DNA of 64,000 nt, taken from contig NZ_NOVE01000009.1 in the NCBI RefSeq assembly GCF_002265625.1, positions 1 through 64,000 of the forward strand, written 5' to 3'. Source of the stretch: Prevotella sp. 885 (GTDB lineage Bacteria; Bacteroidota; Bacteroidia; Bacteroidales; Bacteroidaceae). The number at the start of each line of letters is the position of its first letter. Position 1 is the stretch's first letter. The notes beneath the pieces were generated by a model. The model worked only from the letters and a program-made list of their open reading frames with translations. It was not told the origin of the DNA and searched no databases. Shown here in pieces: positions 1 to 7,132 of this stretch. The translations under genes were made by a program, and so were the position numbers.

Positions 1-238
1 GATGGCGCAGTATTTACACGGATGTTGGGTGCGGAATTATTCTCCCACGGATGGCGCAGAATAATCAGATAAATCCGTAATCAAAGAAAAAATCTGTGGA
101 AATCCGTGAAATCTGTGGGAGAACACCCATTAAGAAGCGTGCGGAGGAGTCTCCCACGGATGTCACAGATTTTCACGGATGTGGGTGCGTGCGAAAAAAC
201 ACGAATAGCACGAATCACACGAATGCAGCACAAGAAAA
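1..238. repeat. Degenerate intergenic repeat fragments in both orientations
   Basis: No convincing gene lies here. The stretch holds scattered copies of the words AATCCGTG and ATCTGTGGGAGA, and their reverse complements such as TCTCCCACGGAT, near 42-54, 100-121 and 151-180. A shorter motif, CACGAAT, occurs three times at 9-nt spacing around 200-223. The reading frames that cross it differ between copies, as expected for non-coding repeat DNA. It looks like the edge of an extragenic repeat cluster that continues upstream of the window. Confidence 0.6.
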
Positions 239-366
239 AATCTGTGAAAATCCGTGGAATCTGTGGGAGAATATTCTCAAGCAAAATCTGTGACAATCCG
301 TGGAATCTGTGGGACAACATTCTCAAGCAAAATACGTGGGAATCCGTGGAATCTGCGGGAGTATAT
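239..366. repeat. 46-bp tandem repeat, about 2.8 copies
   Basis: Units start at 239, 285 and 331. The first two are 46 nt and nearly identical, differing at a handful of positions; the third is diverged and fades after about 366. Each unit contains AATCCGTGGAATCTGTGGGA, and the first two end in ATTCTCAAGCAA. The units abut with no spacer. The array ends about 30 bp before the DUF4248 gene, so it forms the boundary of the phage-like cassette. Confidence 0.8.
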
Positions 367-396
367 AATAATTAATTTTAATTTTTTGTTTTTCTT

Positions 397-615
397 ATGG
401 ATGAATTTAAGGTACGTAGTTACACAAAGAAGGAGCTGGCTCTTTTCTATTTTCCGGATGCCAGTCCGCACACGGCTGTCAATAGGCTGATGAGATGGAT
501 AAACCGCAACGTGCCTCTGTTAGTGGGGCTGGAAGGTCTGGGCTACTGCAAGACCGCCAGGTGGTTTACGTCGCGCGAGGTGAGGCTTATCGTGGAGCAT
601 CTGGGGGAGCCTTGA
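397..615 (+). CDS. DUF4248-like small protein
   Basis: This 72-residue basic protein has the look of the DUF4248 family of small Bacteroidales proteins. These are commonly encoded just upstream of HU-like DNA-binding proteins and an N-acetylmuramoyl-L-alanine amidase, exactly the order seen here. The sequence (TKKELALFYFPD near residue 11, then ARWFTSREVRLIVEHLG at the end) suggests a compact helical fold that could be a winged helix or HTH, but that is inference. The ATG follows a T-rich leader with no clear ribosome binding site. Its biochemical role is unknown. The family call is from memory of sequence and context, not from a search. Confidence 0.7.
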   Translation: MDEFKVRSYTKKELALFYFPDASPHTAVNRLMRWINRNVPLLVGLEGLGYCKTARWFTSREVRLIVEHLGEP

Positions 616-693
616 GAGGAGAAAAAGATGGAGAAGATGTCCTCGCGGCGCACGTTGCGTATGGGAACGTATAAGTGGGTCGCGGGGATGTCG

Positions 694-702
694 TAACTTT
701 GC
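694..702 (+). promoter_or_regulatory. Putative -7 element of the HU-like gene pair
   Basis: TAACTTTGC matches the Bacteroidetes -7 consensus TAnnTTTG and sits about 50 bp before the first HU-like ORF. No good TTTG -33 box is seen 19-21 bp upstream, so the promoter may be weak or need an activator. Confidence 0.45.
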
Positions 703-751
703 GTTGTGAAAGTTTATGATCTGAATGTTTAACTAAAAAATCCTATTTTGT

Positions 752-1183
752 ATGCTAAAGTACATCGTTTACAAGAGCGGCGTCAACAACGCCACCAAGG
801 ACAAGTGGTATGCGCGTATCGTGCATGAGGAGACTGTCGACATTGAGGGGCTGGCGGAACACATGCGACGCCACAACGCCCCTTACTCGAAGGGTCAGCT
901 GAAGGGTATCATCACGGACATGGCGAGATGCATCTATGAGCTTACCACGGAGGGCAAGAAAGTGAAGCTGCCTGACCTCGGCATCTTCCGCATCAAGACC
1001 AACTCGAAGGGGGCGCAAACCGCGAAGGAGTGCACCATCGACGATTGTCTTCGCAATAAGAATCTCAGCTTCCGTCCCTCGGGCGCGATGAGGTCGAGGA
1101 TGTGGGGCGACGACCGCAACGGTTTCGGCGTGAAATGGAAGCAGGTGGAGTATGTGGTGCGTGGAGTGGTAAGTAATAACTAA
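752..1183 (+). CDS. HU-like DNA-binding protein (HU-HIG type), copy 1
   Basis: This 143-residue protein resembles the Bacteroidales HU-like family (viral histone-like, HU-HIG domain). It opens with a short beta segment and then an HU-type helical dimerisation region (EGLAEHMRRHNAPYSKGQL, residues 31-49). The HU signature-like segment VKLPDLGIFRIK at about 70-81 leads into the DNA-binding arm. Canonical HU is about 90 residues; the extra C-terminal 40 are basic. It is followed 25 bp later by a diverged paralogue with the same layout. The function is probably DNA bending or architecture in the cassette; regulatory or phage roles are unproven. Confidence 0.8.
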   Translation: MLKYIVYKSGVNNATKDKWYARIVHEETVDIEGLAEHMRRHNAPYSKGQLKGIITDMARCIYELTTEGKKVKLPDLGIFRIKTNSKGAQTAKECTIDDCLRNKNLSFRPSGAMRSRMWGDDRNGFGVKWKQVEYVVRGVVSNN

Positions 1184-1208
1184 GAAATAACAAATAATAA
1201 ATAACTAA

Positions 1209-1646
1209 ATGCGTTATACGATACATCAATCAAAGGTAAACAACGGCACTAAGGGCAAGTTTTATCTTCGTCCGGTTTATGACGAGACAGTTGGGCTGGA
1301 CGAGTTGGCAGAGCACATGGCTTCGCATAACTCCCCCTTCTCGAAGGGTCAGCTGCTTGCCATCCTCACGGACATCGTGGGCTGCATCAAGGAGCTGTGT
1401 CTGGAGAGCAAGTCGGTAAGGATAGACGGACTGGGCATCTTCGAGGCTCGCGTACGTTCGAAGGGTGCGAAGACGCGGCCGGAGTTTAACATTGCCGAGA
1501 ATGTCCTGAATCTGGTTGTCTGCTGCCGAGGCGTGGACGAGTTTCGCAGCAGTCGCCTCGAAGTTAACACCAAGCACAATCTGGCCAAGACTGCGGAGGT
1601 GAAGCCGACGGCTAAGGCGGATTCGGTGAACACGGAGCAGCCATAA
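1209..1646 (+). CDS. HU-like DNA-binding protein (HU-HIG type), copy 2
   Basis: A 145-residue paralogue of the preceding gene. It keeps the N-terminal KVNNGTKGKFYLRPVYDETV, the EHMASHNSPFSKGQ helix and VRIDGLGIFEARVRSKGAKT, all lined up with copy 1. The C-terminal 35 residues diverge and become lysine- and threonine-rich, looking disordered. The two copies sit in tandem, which suggests duplication, and could form a heterodimer like HU alpha/beta; that is inference. An AT-rich run of ATAATCAATAATC type follows the stop. Confidence 0.8.
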   Translation: MRYTIHQSKVNNGTKGKFYLRPVYDETVGLDELAEHMASHNSPFSKGQLLAILTDIVGCIKELCLESKSVRIDGLGIFEARVRSKGAKTRPEFNIAENVLNLVVCCRGVDEFRSSRLEVNTKHNLAKTAEVKPTAKADSVNTEQP

Positions 1647-1686
1647 TCAATAATCAATAATTAATAATCAAGAATAAGACGTGTTT

Positions 1687-1926
1687 ATGGACAAAAATAC
1701 AAGAGAAAACATACAAGTGGCATCAGCCATAGGGATGCTGATAGGAGGTTTCGCGCTTGCCGTCATCGGCTTCTTCACGCCTCCCGTGGGTCAGATACAC
1801 GAAAGCGTGCTGGGCATCTTCGCCGAATGCCTGATTTACGCAGGAAGCATCTTCGGAGTGGCGATATACATTCAGACGAAGTATGCGGAGTTGAGGGCGT
1901 ACGTGGAGGAAAGGACTCGGCGCTGA
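1687..1926 (+). CDS. Small two-helix membrane protein, holin-like
   Basis: About 79 residues from the ATG at 1687; a GTG two codons upstream at 1681 is possible. There are two predicted membrane segments: SAIGMLIGGFALAVIGFF near residues 9-28, and a second around ECLIYAGSIFGVAIYIQ at 47-65. A short charged C-terminus (EERTRR) follows. Small size, two transmembrane helices, charged tail and position just before a peptidoglycan amidase fit a phage-type holin. No experimental holin is recognised by sequence, so the function is inferred from context. Confidence 0.6.
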   Translation: MDKNTRENIQVASAIGMLIGGFALAVIGFFTPPVGQIHESVLGIFAECLIYAGSIFGVAIYIQTKYAELRAYVEERTRR

Positions 1927-1931
1927 GCCTC

Positions 1932-2010
1932 ATTTAGTAGTTATTATTTATTACTTATTAATTGGCTACGCCCTAATAGTTCGCACCCTACCAAATAATA
2001 ACTACTAAAT
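1932..2010. repeat. Perfect 18-bp inverted repeat between holin-like and amidase genes
   Basis: ATTTAGTAGTTATTATTT at 1932-1949 is exactly reverse-complemented at 1993-2010, around a 43-nt spacer. The arms are AT-rich and no T-tract follows in the sense direction, so it is not a typical terminator. In RNA it would form a long stem just upstream of the amidase start. Partial copies of the right arm (ACTAAATAATAACTAATAAT) continue to 2030. Confidence 0.75.
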
Positions 2011-2038
2011 ACTAAATAATAACTAATAATTAATAAAT

Positions 2039-2440
2039 GTGAGAAGGATTACTGAGATTATCGTTCATTGCTCTGCCACTCGTGAGGGTAAGTATTTCAC
2101 GGCTGAGGATATCGACCGTTGGCATAAGGCGCAGGGCTTCGCTTGCATCGGCTATCACTTCGTGGTACGTACGGATGGAAGGATAGAGATGGGACGCAGC
2201 ATTGAGCGTGTCGGCGCCCATTGCAAGGGACATAACGGGACGAGCGTCGGGGTGTGCTACGTGGGAGGTCTCTCGAGAGACGGACAGCCTCAGGACACCC
2301 GTACGGAGGAGCAACGCGAGAGCATGATGATGCTGATTGGCGTGCTGAAGAGGATGTTCCCTGAAGCAAGGGTACACGGACACCGTGAGTTCGCCGCCAA
2401 AGCCTGTCCCTGCTTTGACGCGGCGGAGGAATATAAGTAA
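2039..2440 (+). CDS. N-acetylmuramoyl-L-alanine amidase, T7 lysozyme/PGRP type
   Basis: A 133-residue Amidase_2 (PGRP-fold) enzyme predicted to cut the bond between MurNAc and L-Ala in peptidoglycan. Visible zinc-site elements are His in IIVHCSAT (residue 10), His in VHGHREFAAKACPCFD (near 116-118) and the Cys in the same segment. GYHFVVRTDGRI and GVCYVGG are typical of the family. There is no signal peptide, as expected for an endolysin needing a holin. The start is GTG: the only upstream in-frame triplets run into a TAA at 2027, and an ATG at 2037 is in another frame and is followed at once by TGA. It closes the HU/holin cassette. Confidence 0.88.
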   Translation: MRRITEIIVHCSATREGKYFTAEDIDRWHKAQGFACIGYHFVVRTDGRIEMGRSIERVGAHCKGHNGTSVGVCYVGGLSRDGQPQDTRTEEQRESMMMLIGVLKRMFPEARVHGHREFAAKACPCFDAAEEYK

Positions 2441-2454
2441 GTTGATGGACAGAA

Positions 2455-2500
2455 AAAACCGACTGGCTTTAAGCGACAAAACTTAAAATCAGTCGGTTTT
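2455..2500. terminator. Bidirectional terminator between amidase and galK
   Basis: AAAACCGACTG (2455-2465) pairs perfectly with CAGTCGGTTTT (2490-2500). On the plus strand it ends in TTTT, and on the minus strand in TTTTTT, so it can stop both the amidase transcript and the galactose operon. Confidence 0.85.
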
Positions 2501-2552
2501 CTGTATGTTTTTTAGAAGTCACACATATTAGCAGATCTAATATGGTCTTCGA

Positions 2553-3713
2553 TTAGCAGACCTTGTGTGAGCCTTCGCTGATGACAACATCAATAACCTT
2601 GGGCTCCTTGCCGTACTTGGCAGAGAACTTTGCCTTTGCGTCAGCTACGAACTGATCGTAGAGTTCTTCCTTGACGAGGTTGATGGTGCAGCCGCCGAAG
2701 CCGCCACCCATGATACGGCTACCGGTTACGCCGTTCTCCTTGGCGATGTCGTTGAGGAAGTCGAGCTCTTCGCATGATACCTCATACTCCTTGCTCAGAC
2801 CTTCGTGTGTCTCGTACATCTTCTTGCCTACTGTCTCGTAGTCGCCAGCGTTAAGGGCGTCGCAGACAGCAAGAACGCGGTCTTTCTCGCCAAGAACGAA
2901 GTGGGCACGCTTGTAGTCTTCCTCTCCTACCTCAGCCTTGACTTCCTCAAGCTGCTCCCATGTGCAGTCGCGGAGAGTCTGGAAATGTGCCTCAGGATGC
3001 TTTGCTGCGATATGCTTTACGACATTCTCGCAGCTGTTGCGGCGGTCGTTGTAAGGCGAACCTGCAAGTTCGTGCTTTACGCAAGAGTTGAGCAATACGA
3101 GCTTGTATCCGACAGGACGGAACGGGAAGTACTCGAACTCGCGGCTGTTGCAGTCGAGACGCATGAGGCATCCTTCCTTGCCGAAGACGCTGGCAAACTG
3201 GTCCATGATGCCACAATTAACGCCACAATAGTTGTGCTCTGTGGCCTGTCCTACGAGAGCCAGATCCCACTTGCTGATCTTGTTGTCAGCGAAGAGGTCG
3301 TTCAGACCGAAAGCGAAGCAGCTCTCAAGTGCTGCTGATGATGACATACCAGCTCCGAGGGGTACGTCGCCGGCAAATGCTGTATTGAAGCCCTTAACGT
3401 CTACGCCAAGCTTGCGCATCTCCTGCACAACGCCATAGATGTAGCGTGCCCAGCTTGCGCGTGGTCCCTGAGGATCGTCCACCTTGAACTCTACGCGGTC
3501 CTTGAGGTCGATTGAGTAGCACATGATTGTGTTTGTGCCGTTAGGACGAATCTCTGCCATGATGCCTGTGTCGACAGCTCCCGGGAATACGAAACCTCCG
3601 TTATAGTCGGTATGCTCTCCGATAAGATTGATACGGCCCGGAGACTGATAGATATTACCTGTTTTGCCGTCGAAATGCTTGATGAAGCGGCTTCTTACGA
3701 ATTCGATATCCAT
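2553..3713 (-). CDS. galK: Galactokinase
   Basis: The 386-residue GHMP kinase phosphorylates alpha-D-galactose with ATP to galactose-1-phosphate, the first committed step of the Leloir pathway in the cytoplasm. The galactokinase signature GRINLIGEHTDYNGG lies at about 27-41. The GHMP ATP loop GDVPLGAGMSSSAALE is at about 116-131, and the third motif SRIMGGGFGGCTINLV at about 336-351. Length matches the family (380-390). It is the last gene of the minus-strand galM - symporter - galK group, but a hairpin terminator separates it from the symporter gene, so its expression may be partly uncoupled. Confidence 0.97.
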   Translation of the reverse strand: MDIEFVRSRFIKHFDGKTGNIYQSPGRINLIGEHTDYNGGFVFPGAVDTGIMAEIRPNGTNTIMCYSIDLKDRVEFKVDDPQGPRASWARYIYGVVQEMRKLGVDVKGFNTAFAGDVPLGAGMSSSAALESCFAFGLNDLFADNKISKWDLALVGQATEHNYCGVNCGIMDQFASVFGKEGCLMRLDCNSREFEYFPFRPVGYKLVLLNSCVKHELAGSPYNDRRNSCENVVKHIAAKHPEAHFQTLRDCTWEQLEEVKAEVGEEDYKRAHFVLGEKDRVLAVCDALNAGDYETVGKKMYETHEGLSKEYEVSCEELDFLNDIAKENGVTGSRIMGGGFGGCTINLVKEELYDQFVADAKAKFSAKYGKEPKVIDVVISEGSHKVC

Positions 3714-3756
3714 GATTAAAAGTTTTAAAGTTAATAATAATAATTTGATATTTAAA

Positions 3757-3803
3757 AAAGACTTGCTCCTGAGACGATGAAGTCATAATGGGGGCAAGTC
3801 TTT
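3757..3803 (-). terminator. Terminator or attenuator between sugar symporter and galK
   Basis: On the minus strand the symporter stop is followed by a 13-bp stem (GGGGCAAGTCTTT at 3791-3803 pairing with 3757-3769, one G-U pair) and then TTTTTT. It lies inside the apparent operon, so galK may depend on readthrough or its own promoter. Confidence 0.8.
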
Positions 3804-3820
3804 ATTGGTTTTTTTAGTTG

Positions 3821-5122
3821 TTATTCTACTGGGATGTCTGTATTGACGTTCTTCGAACCCCAGAATGCGAAGTAGAAGATGTATGCTGCACTCAGAAGCA
3901 CAACGATGAAGCTGGTGATGTAGTTGTGTGTGAGGTCAACGACAAATGCCTGGAGCCAAATCATAACGGCAAAACCTGCAACCATCATCATAAATGCGCC
4001 TGAAGCCTTGGCTGTGTACTTGCCGAGTCCCTCTGTGGCGAGGTTGAAGATACCGCCCCACATAACTGAAGCACAAAGGCCTATGAGCAAGAATGCGAAG
4101 ATGCCTACCGGAACCTCACCCCATACAAAGCTCATGGTTGTATAGTTGATACCCGGGCAGCTGATGGTCTGAGAAGTCGGGAGAATCATACCCAAAGCAA
4201 CGAGAACCATAGCAACGAAGCTAACTGTAGCAATCATGGCCTTAGGCGAAACCTTGCCACCTACCATACCGCCAACGAAACGACCGATGAGCATGAAGAT
4301 GAAGTATACGGCTCCGAGAGTGCCGCAATAGCCGGCATCCATGCCAAGTCCGGGATTGACGGCGTCCTTAGCAGCTGTAAGATAACTGAGAATGTATGTA
4401 GGAGGACCTACCTCTACTGCGCCGTAAACGGCAATGGCGAGCATGCCGAGCTTGAAGTGACGGAATGAGTAGCAGCTATACTTGTCTTCTGTTTTCTGAA
4501 CACTATTGCTTGAACCGGTCTTGGGCTCCTCAATCTTTGTGAAGAAGATAACCACAAGAGCAAAGATGAAGATGGCAAGGGCGATGAAGAGAGCTGGAGC
4601 TGCATCAGACACTTGAGCCTTTGAAGCGTCACCAATAAGGCTACCCATAAGCATATATACGCAAACGGCAGCAGCAGAATTGAATACGCCACCAATCTGG
4701 ATGAGCTGGTTGCCTGTGCTACCGCCACCACCAAGAAGGTTGAGCATCGGGTTTACTACTGTGTTGAGCATACACATGCAAAGACCAGAGATAAAGGCGC
4801 CGATAAGGTAAACGACGAAGCCCATAGAACCGCTGACCCATTGGATGAGCAAGCCAATGATGCCTACTACCAAGGCTGCAATGGCAGTCTTCTTGTAACC
4901 GAACTTGTCAATAAGCAATCCAGCCGGAACACCCATAAGAAAATATGCGCCAAAGTTACCATAATTACCTACCTGTGCAAGTGCTTCAGGTACCTTGAAA
5001 GCATTTTTCAGAATGACAGCCATAGGCGAGCAAAGATTTGTCACAAAGGCAATCATAGCAAAGAGGAATATCATCGCCATGATGGCTACGATACTGCCCT
5101 GTTTTTTAGAGGAATTTCCCAT
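3821..5122 (-). CDS. FHS-family sugar:H+ symporter (glucose/galactose or fucose permease-like)
   Basis: A 433-residue, roughly 12-helix major facilitator of the fucose-galactose-glucose:H+ symporter family. The segment GLCMCMLNTVVNPMLNLLGG followed by STGNQLIQIGGVFNS (near 112-150) resembles the FucP/GluP hallmark. LLIDKFGYKKT around 64-74 is the MFS loop 2-3 motif. A charged central loop (near 200-220) separates the two six-helix halves. It lies between galM and galK on the same strand, so galactose is the likely substrate, though glucose or fucose cannot be excluded from sequence. Confidence 0.88.
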   Translation of the reverse strand: MGNSSKKQGSIVAIMAMIFLFAMIAFVTNLCSPMAVILKNAFKVPEALAQVGNYGNFGAYFLMGVPAGLLIDKFGYKKTAIAALVVGIIGLLIQWVSGSMGFVVYLIGAFISGLCMCMLNTVVNPMLNLLGGGGSTGNQLIQIGGVFNSAAAVCVYMLMGSLIGDASKAQVSDAAPALFIALAIFIFALVVIFFTKIEEPKTGSSNSVQKTEDKYSCYSFRHFKLGMLAIAVYGAVEVGPPTYILSYLTAAKDAVNPGLGMDAGYCGTLGAVYFIFMLIGRFVGGMVGGKVSPKAMIATVSFVAMVLVALGMILPTSQTISCPGINYTTMSFVWGEVPVGIFAFLLIGLCASVMWGGIFNLATEGLGKYTAKASGAFMMMVAGFAVMIWLQAFVVDLTHNYITSFIVVLLSAAYIFYFAFWGSKNVNTDIPVE

Positions 5123-5206
5123 GTTTTTTGTTTTAGTTATATTATTTATTGGTTATTATTTTCAAGTGTTGGGGGAATTTCTTTTACTTTAATTTATTTG
5201 CATTAA

Positions 5207-5246
5207 CGATTGAGAATCAGAAACTTGTGCTTCCAACTCTCAATCG
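5207..5246 (-). terminator. Hairpin downstream of galM, weak terminator candidate
   Basis: CGATTGAGA at 5207-5215 pairs with TCTCAATCG at 5238-5246. On the minus strand it lies between galM and the symporter start; no strong T-tract follows, so it may instead stabilise or process the operon mRNA. The rest of 5123-5277 is AT-rich leader. Confidence 0.45.
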
Positions 5247-5277
5247 CTAATTGTTTTTATTATAGTTATCGTTTTTT

Positions 5278-6370
5278 TTACTTCTCCACGCCAAACTTAT
5301 AGACCGTCTTCTGGGTGTAGACCTGTCCTGGCTTAAGGACTACTGACGGGAAGTATGGACGGTTGGGCGAATCGGGGAAGTGCTGGGCTTCGAAGCAGAT
5401 GGCACTACGACGGGGGAAGGTGGCGCCATGCTGACCCTTATATCCGTCTGCCCAGTTGTCTGTATATACCTGAACGCCTGGCTCCGTGGTATAGACCTCC
5501 ATGGTACGTCCGCTTACGGGTTCCTTAATGCGAGCTGCAAACGACAGTTCGCCTTCTTCCTTCTTGTTGAGTACGAAGCAATGGTCGTATCCGGCTCCGT
5601 TCTTTATCTGCTCGTCGTCTGCATCGATGTCTCTGCCGACGGTCTTCGGCGTACGGAAATCGAAGGGAGTGTCTTTTACTAAGCGGATTTCGCCTGTAGG
5701 AATGGATGTGTTGTCGATGGGGATATAGAAGTCTGCGTTAATCTCGCACTCAAGGTTTTCGATAGTGGGTGTAGGATTTGCGATACCTGCCAAAGAGAAG
5801 AATCCGTGGCTTGTAAGGTTAACGACAGTCTTCTTGTTGGTTGTAGCCATGTATTCGATTACAAGCTCGTTATCGTCCGTGAACGAATACTCTACCGTAA
5901 CCTTCATTTCTCCGGTATATCCTTCTTCTCCATAGGGGCTGATATACTTCAACACAAGCGTGCTGTCGTTCATCTGAAGGGCTTCCCAAACCTTGGCGTT
6001 GAATCCGTTCTTACCTCCATGAAGGCTGTTAGGGCCGTTGTTGATGGCAAGGTTGTATTCCTTTCCGTTGAGCTGGAAATGGCCGCGGCAAATGCGATTG
6101 CCATATCGTCCGATAAGAGTAGACAAATAAGGCTCCGGAGAGTTTATTACGTCCTGGATGTTGTCGTGTCCCTGTATTACGTTGGCGCGATTTCCGTTCT
6201 TGTCCGGCACCATGATAGCTACGATAGCGCCACCATAGTTAGTAATAGCAACCTCATTGCCTTGATTGTTTCTCAGGATATAGAGATCGGTCTGCTTACC
6301 ACCAATAGTGGTTTGAAAATCAGTTCTTTTTCAAACCACAAACGTTTTCAGTTTCGGTAATGTTGTTCAT
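5278..6370 (-). CDS. galM: Aldose 1-epimerase (mutarotase), frameshifted near its start
   Basis: Galactose mutarotase interconverts alpha and beta anomers so that galactokinase receives the alpha form. The intact part, from the ATG at 6213 to 5278, shows the family hallmarks: IGRYGNRICRG, NNGPNSLHGGKNGFNAKVW (catalytic His in the LHGG region), GYDHCFVLN and a late ICFEAQHFPDSPN with the catalytic Glu. That part is 311 residues, about 50 short. Upstream DNA to an ATG at 6368-6370 encodes the missing N-terminus in two frames: MNNITETENVCGLKKN then stop, and FQTTIGGKQTDLYILRNNQG continuing into the main frame. Removing one base near 6321-6331 restores a 363-residue protein of normal length. Either a mutation or a sequence error is possible. 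Confidence 0.85.
6310..6337. repeat. Perfect 10-bp hairpin at the galM frameshift
   Basis: GGTTTGAAAA at 6310-6319 and TTTTCAAACC at 6328-6337 are exact inverted repeats around an 8-nt loop. The frame of galM breaks inside this structure, next to a run of five T (A on the coding strand) at 6327-6331. Confidence 0.85.
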
Positions 6371-6402
6371 AATCTAAGTTTTTAGTTGATATTTCTATAG
6401 TG

Positions 6403-6434
6403 CAAAGTAAATAAAAAAAGATGTAATTCACAAA
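6403..6434 (-). promoter_or_regulatory. Promoter of the galactose operon
   Basis: On the minus strand TTTG (6431-6434) lies 20 bp before TTACTTTG (6403-6410), close to the Bacteroidetes -33/-7 pattern. It is about 33 bp upstream of the reconstructed galM ATG at 6370, which supports that start over the internal one at 6213. Confidence 0.7.
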
Positions 6435-6520
6435 AATTAATTAAGAAATTTCCGCAACCGCCCGTTAAAAACAATTAATCTTTAAAATATCAGGTATTGG
6501 ATATAGCTGATATGAGCCAG

Positions 6521-7132
6521 CTAAATCCCCCAAACCCAACATACCGAGCTATAAAGTTCGGCTGACAGCATATACACGATAACGTATGGTACGGACATCT
6601 GTCCTCCTTCCACGGCTGCGTCAAAGACATCGCTTCCTGAGCGTATGTTTCCGCATATACAGCCATAGGTGATGCTTGCCACGCCTGCCATCGTACACAA
6701 CAAAGGGACGAGGAAGGCGGAGAAGCTGCTCGGAAATAAGGTGCCGAGGGCGCTTAAGAGGACGGCATGCGGGGCTAATGTCAGATAAGCCACCACCACA
6801 AGAATGGCGGCTATCTCCCATAACGCCACGGTCATGGCCTTACGCTGGAAGGAGGGCAATGTGCTGAAGGATGCCAGGTCTGCAAGGATTTTGCTGCGCT
6901 TTACTTGTCCTGCCGTAAGCCCTATGAGCAATATATAGATAAGCAAGGGCGAACGTACGTTGTCGACCAAGCTGCTGCAGAACCATCTTACGCCGTCGGC
7001 TGTCAGGAGGGAGCTGACATTCGTGTCGAGTATGACAGATCCCCATACCCATGACACAAGCACGGTAATGACTTGCAGCAGGAGGAGCACACACGAGGCA
7101 TACGCCATCAGACGTTGATGTTTAATCGTCAT
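6521..7132 (-). CDS. Unknown multi-pass membrane protein, last gene of the two-component operon
   Basis: A 203-residue protein that I do not recognise. It has about five or six hydrophobic segments, including ASCVLLLLQVITVLVSWVWG near 12-31, a helix around LLIYILLIGLTAG (63-75), WEIAAILVVVAYLTL (near 104-118) and a C-terminal one ending in CWVWGI. Charged loops are short. Its start overlaps the end of the response regulator gene by 11 bp, so it is probably translated with the two-component system and may be its sensor partner or target. No catalytic motif is visible. Confidence 0.7.
   Translation of the reverse strand: MTIKHQRLMAYASCVLLLLQVITVLVSWVWGSVILDTNVSSLLTADGVRWFCSSLVDNVRSPLLIYILLIGLTAGQVKRSKILADLASFSTLPSFQRKAMTVALWEIAAILVVVAYLTLAPHAVLLSALGTLFPSSFSAFLVPLLCTMAGVASITYGCICGNIRSGSDVFDAAVEGGQMSVPYVIVYMLSAELYSSVCWVWGI

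Noticed and set aside
239-366. Possible CRISPR array
   Set aside because: The 46-bp units abut without unique spacers and there is no cas gene nearby.
2553-6370. Complete Leloir operon including galT and galE
   Set aside because: Only galK, a sugar symporter and galM are present; no uridylyltransferase or UDP-galactose epimerase gene lies in the window.
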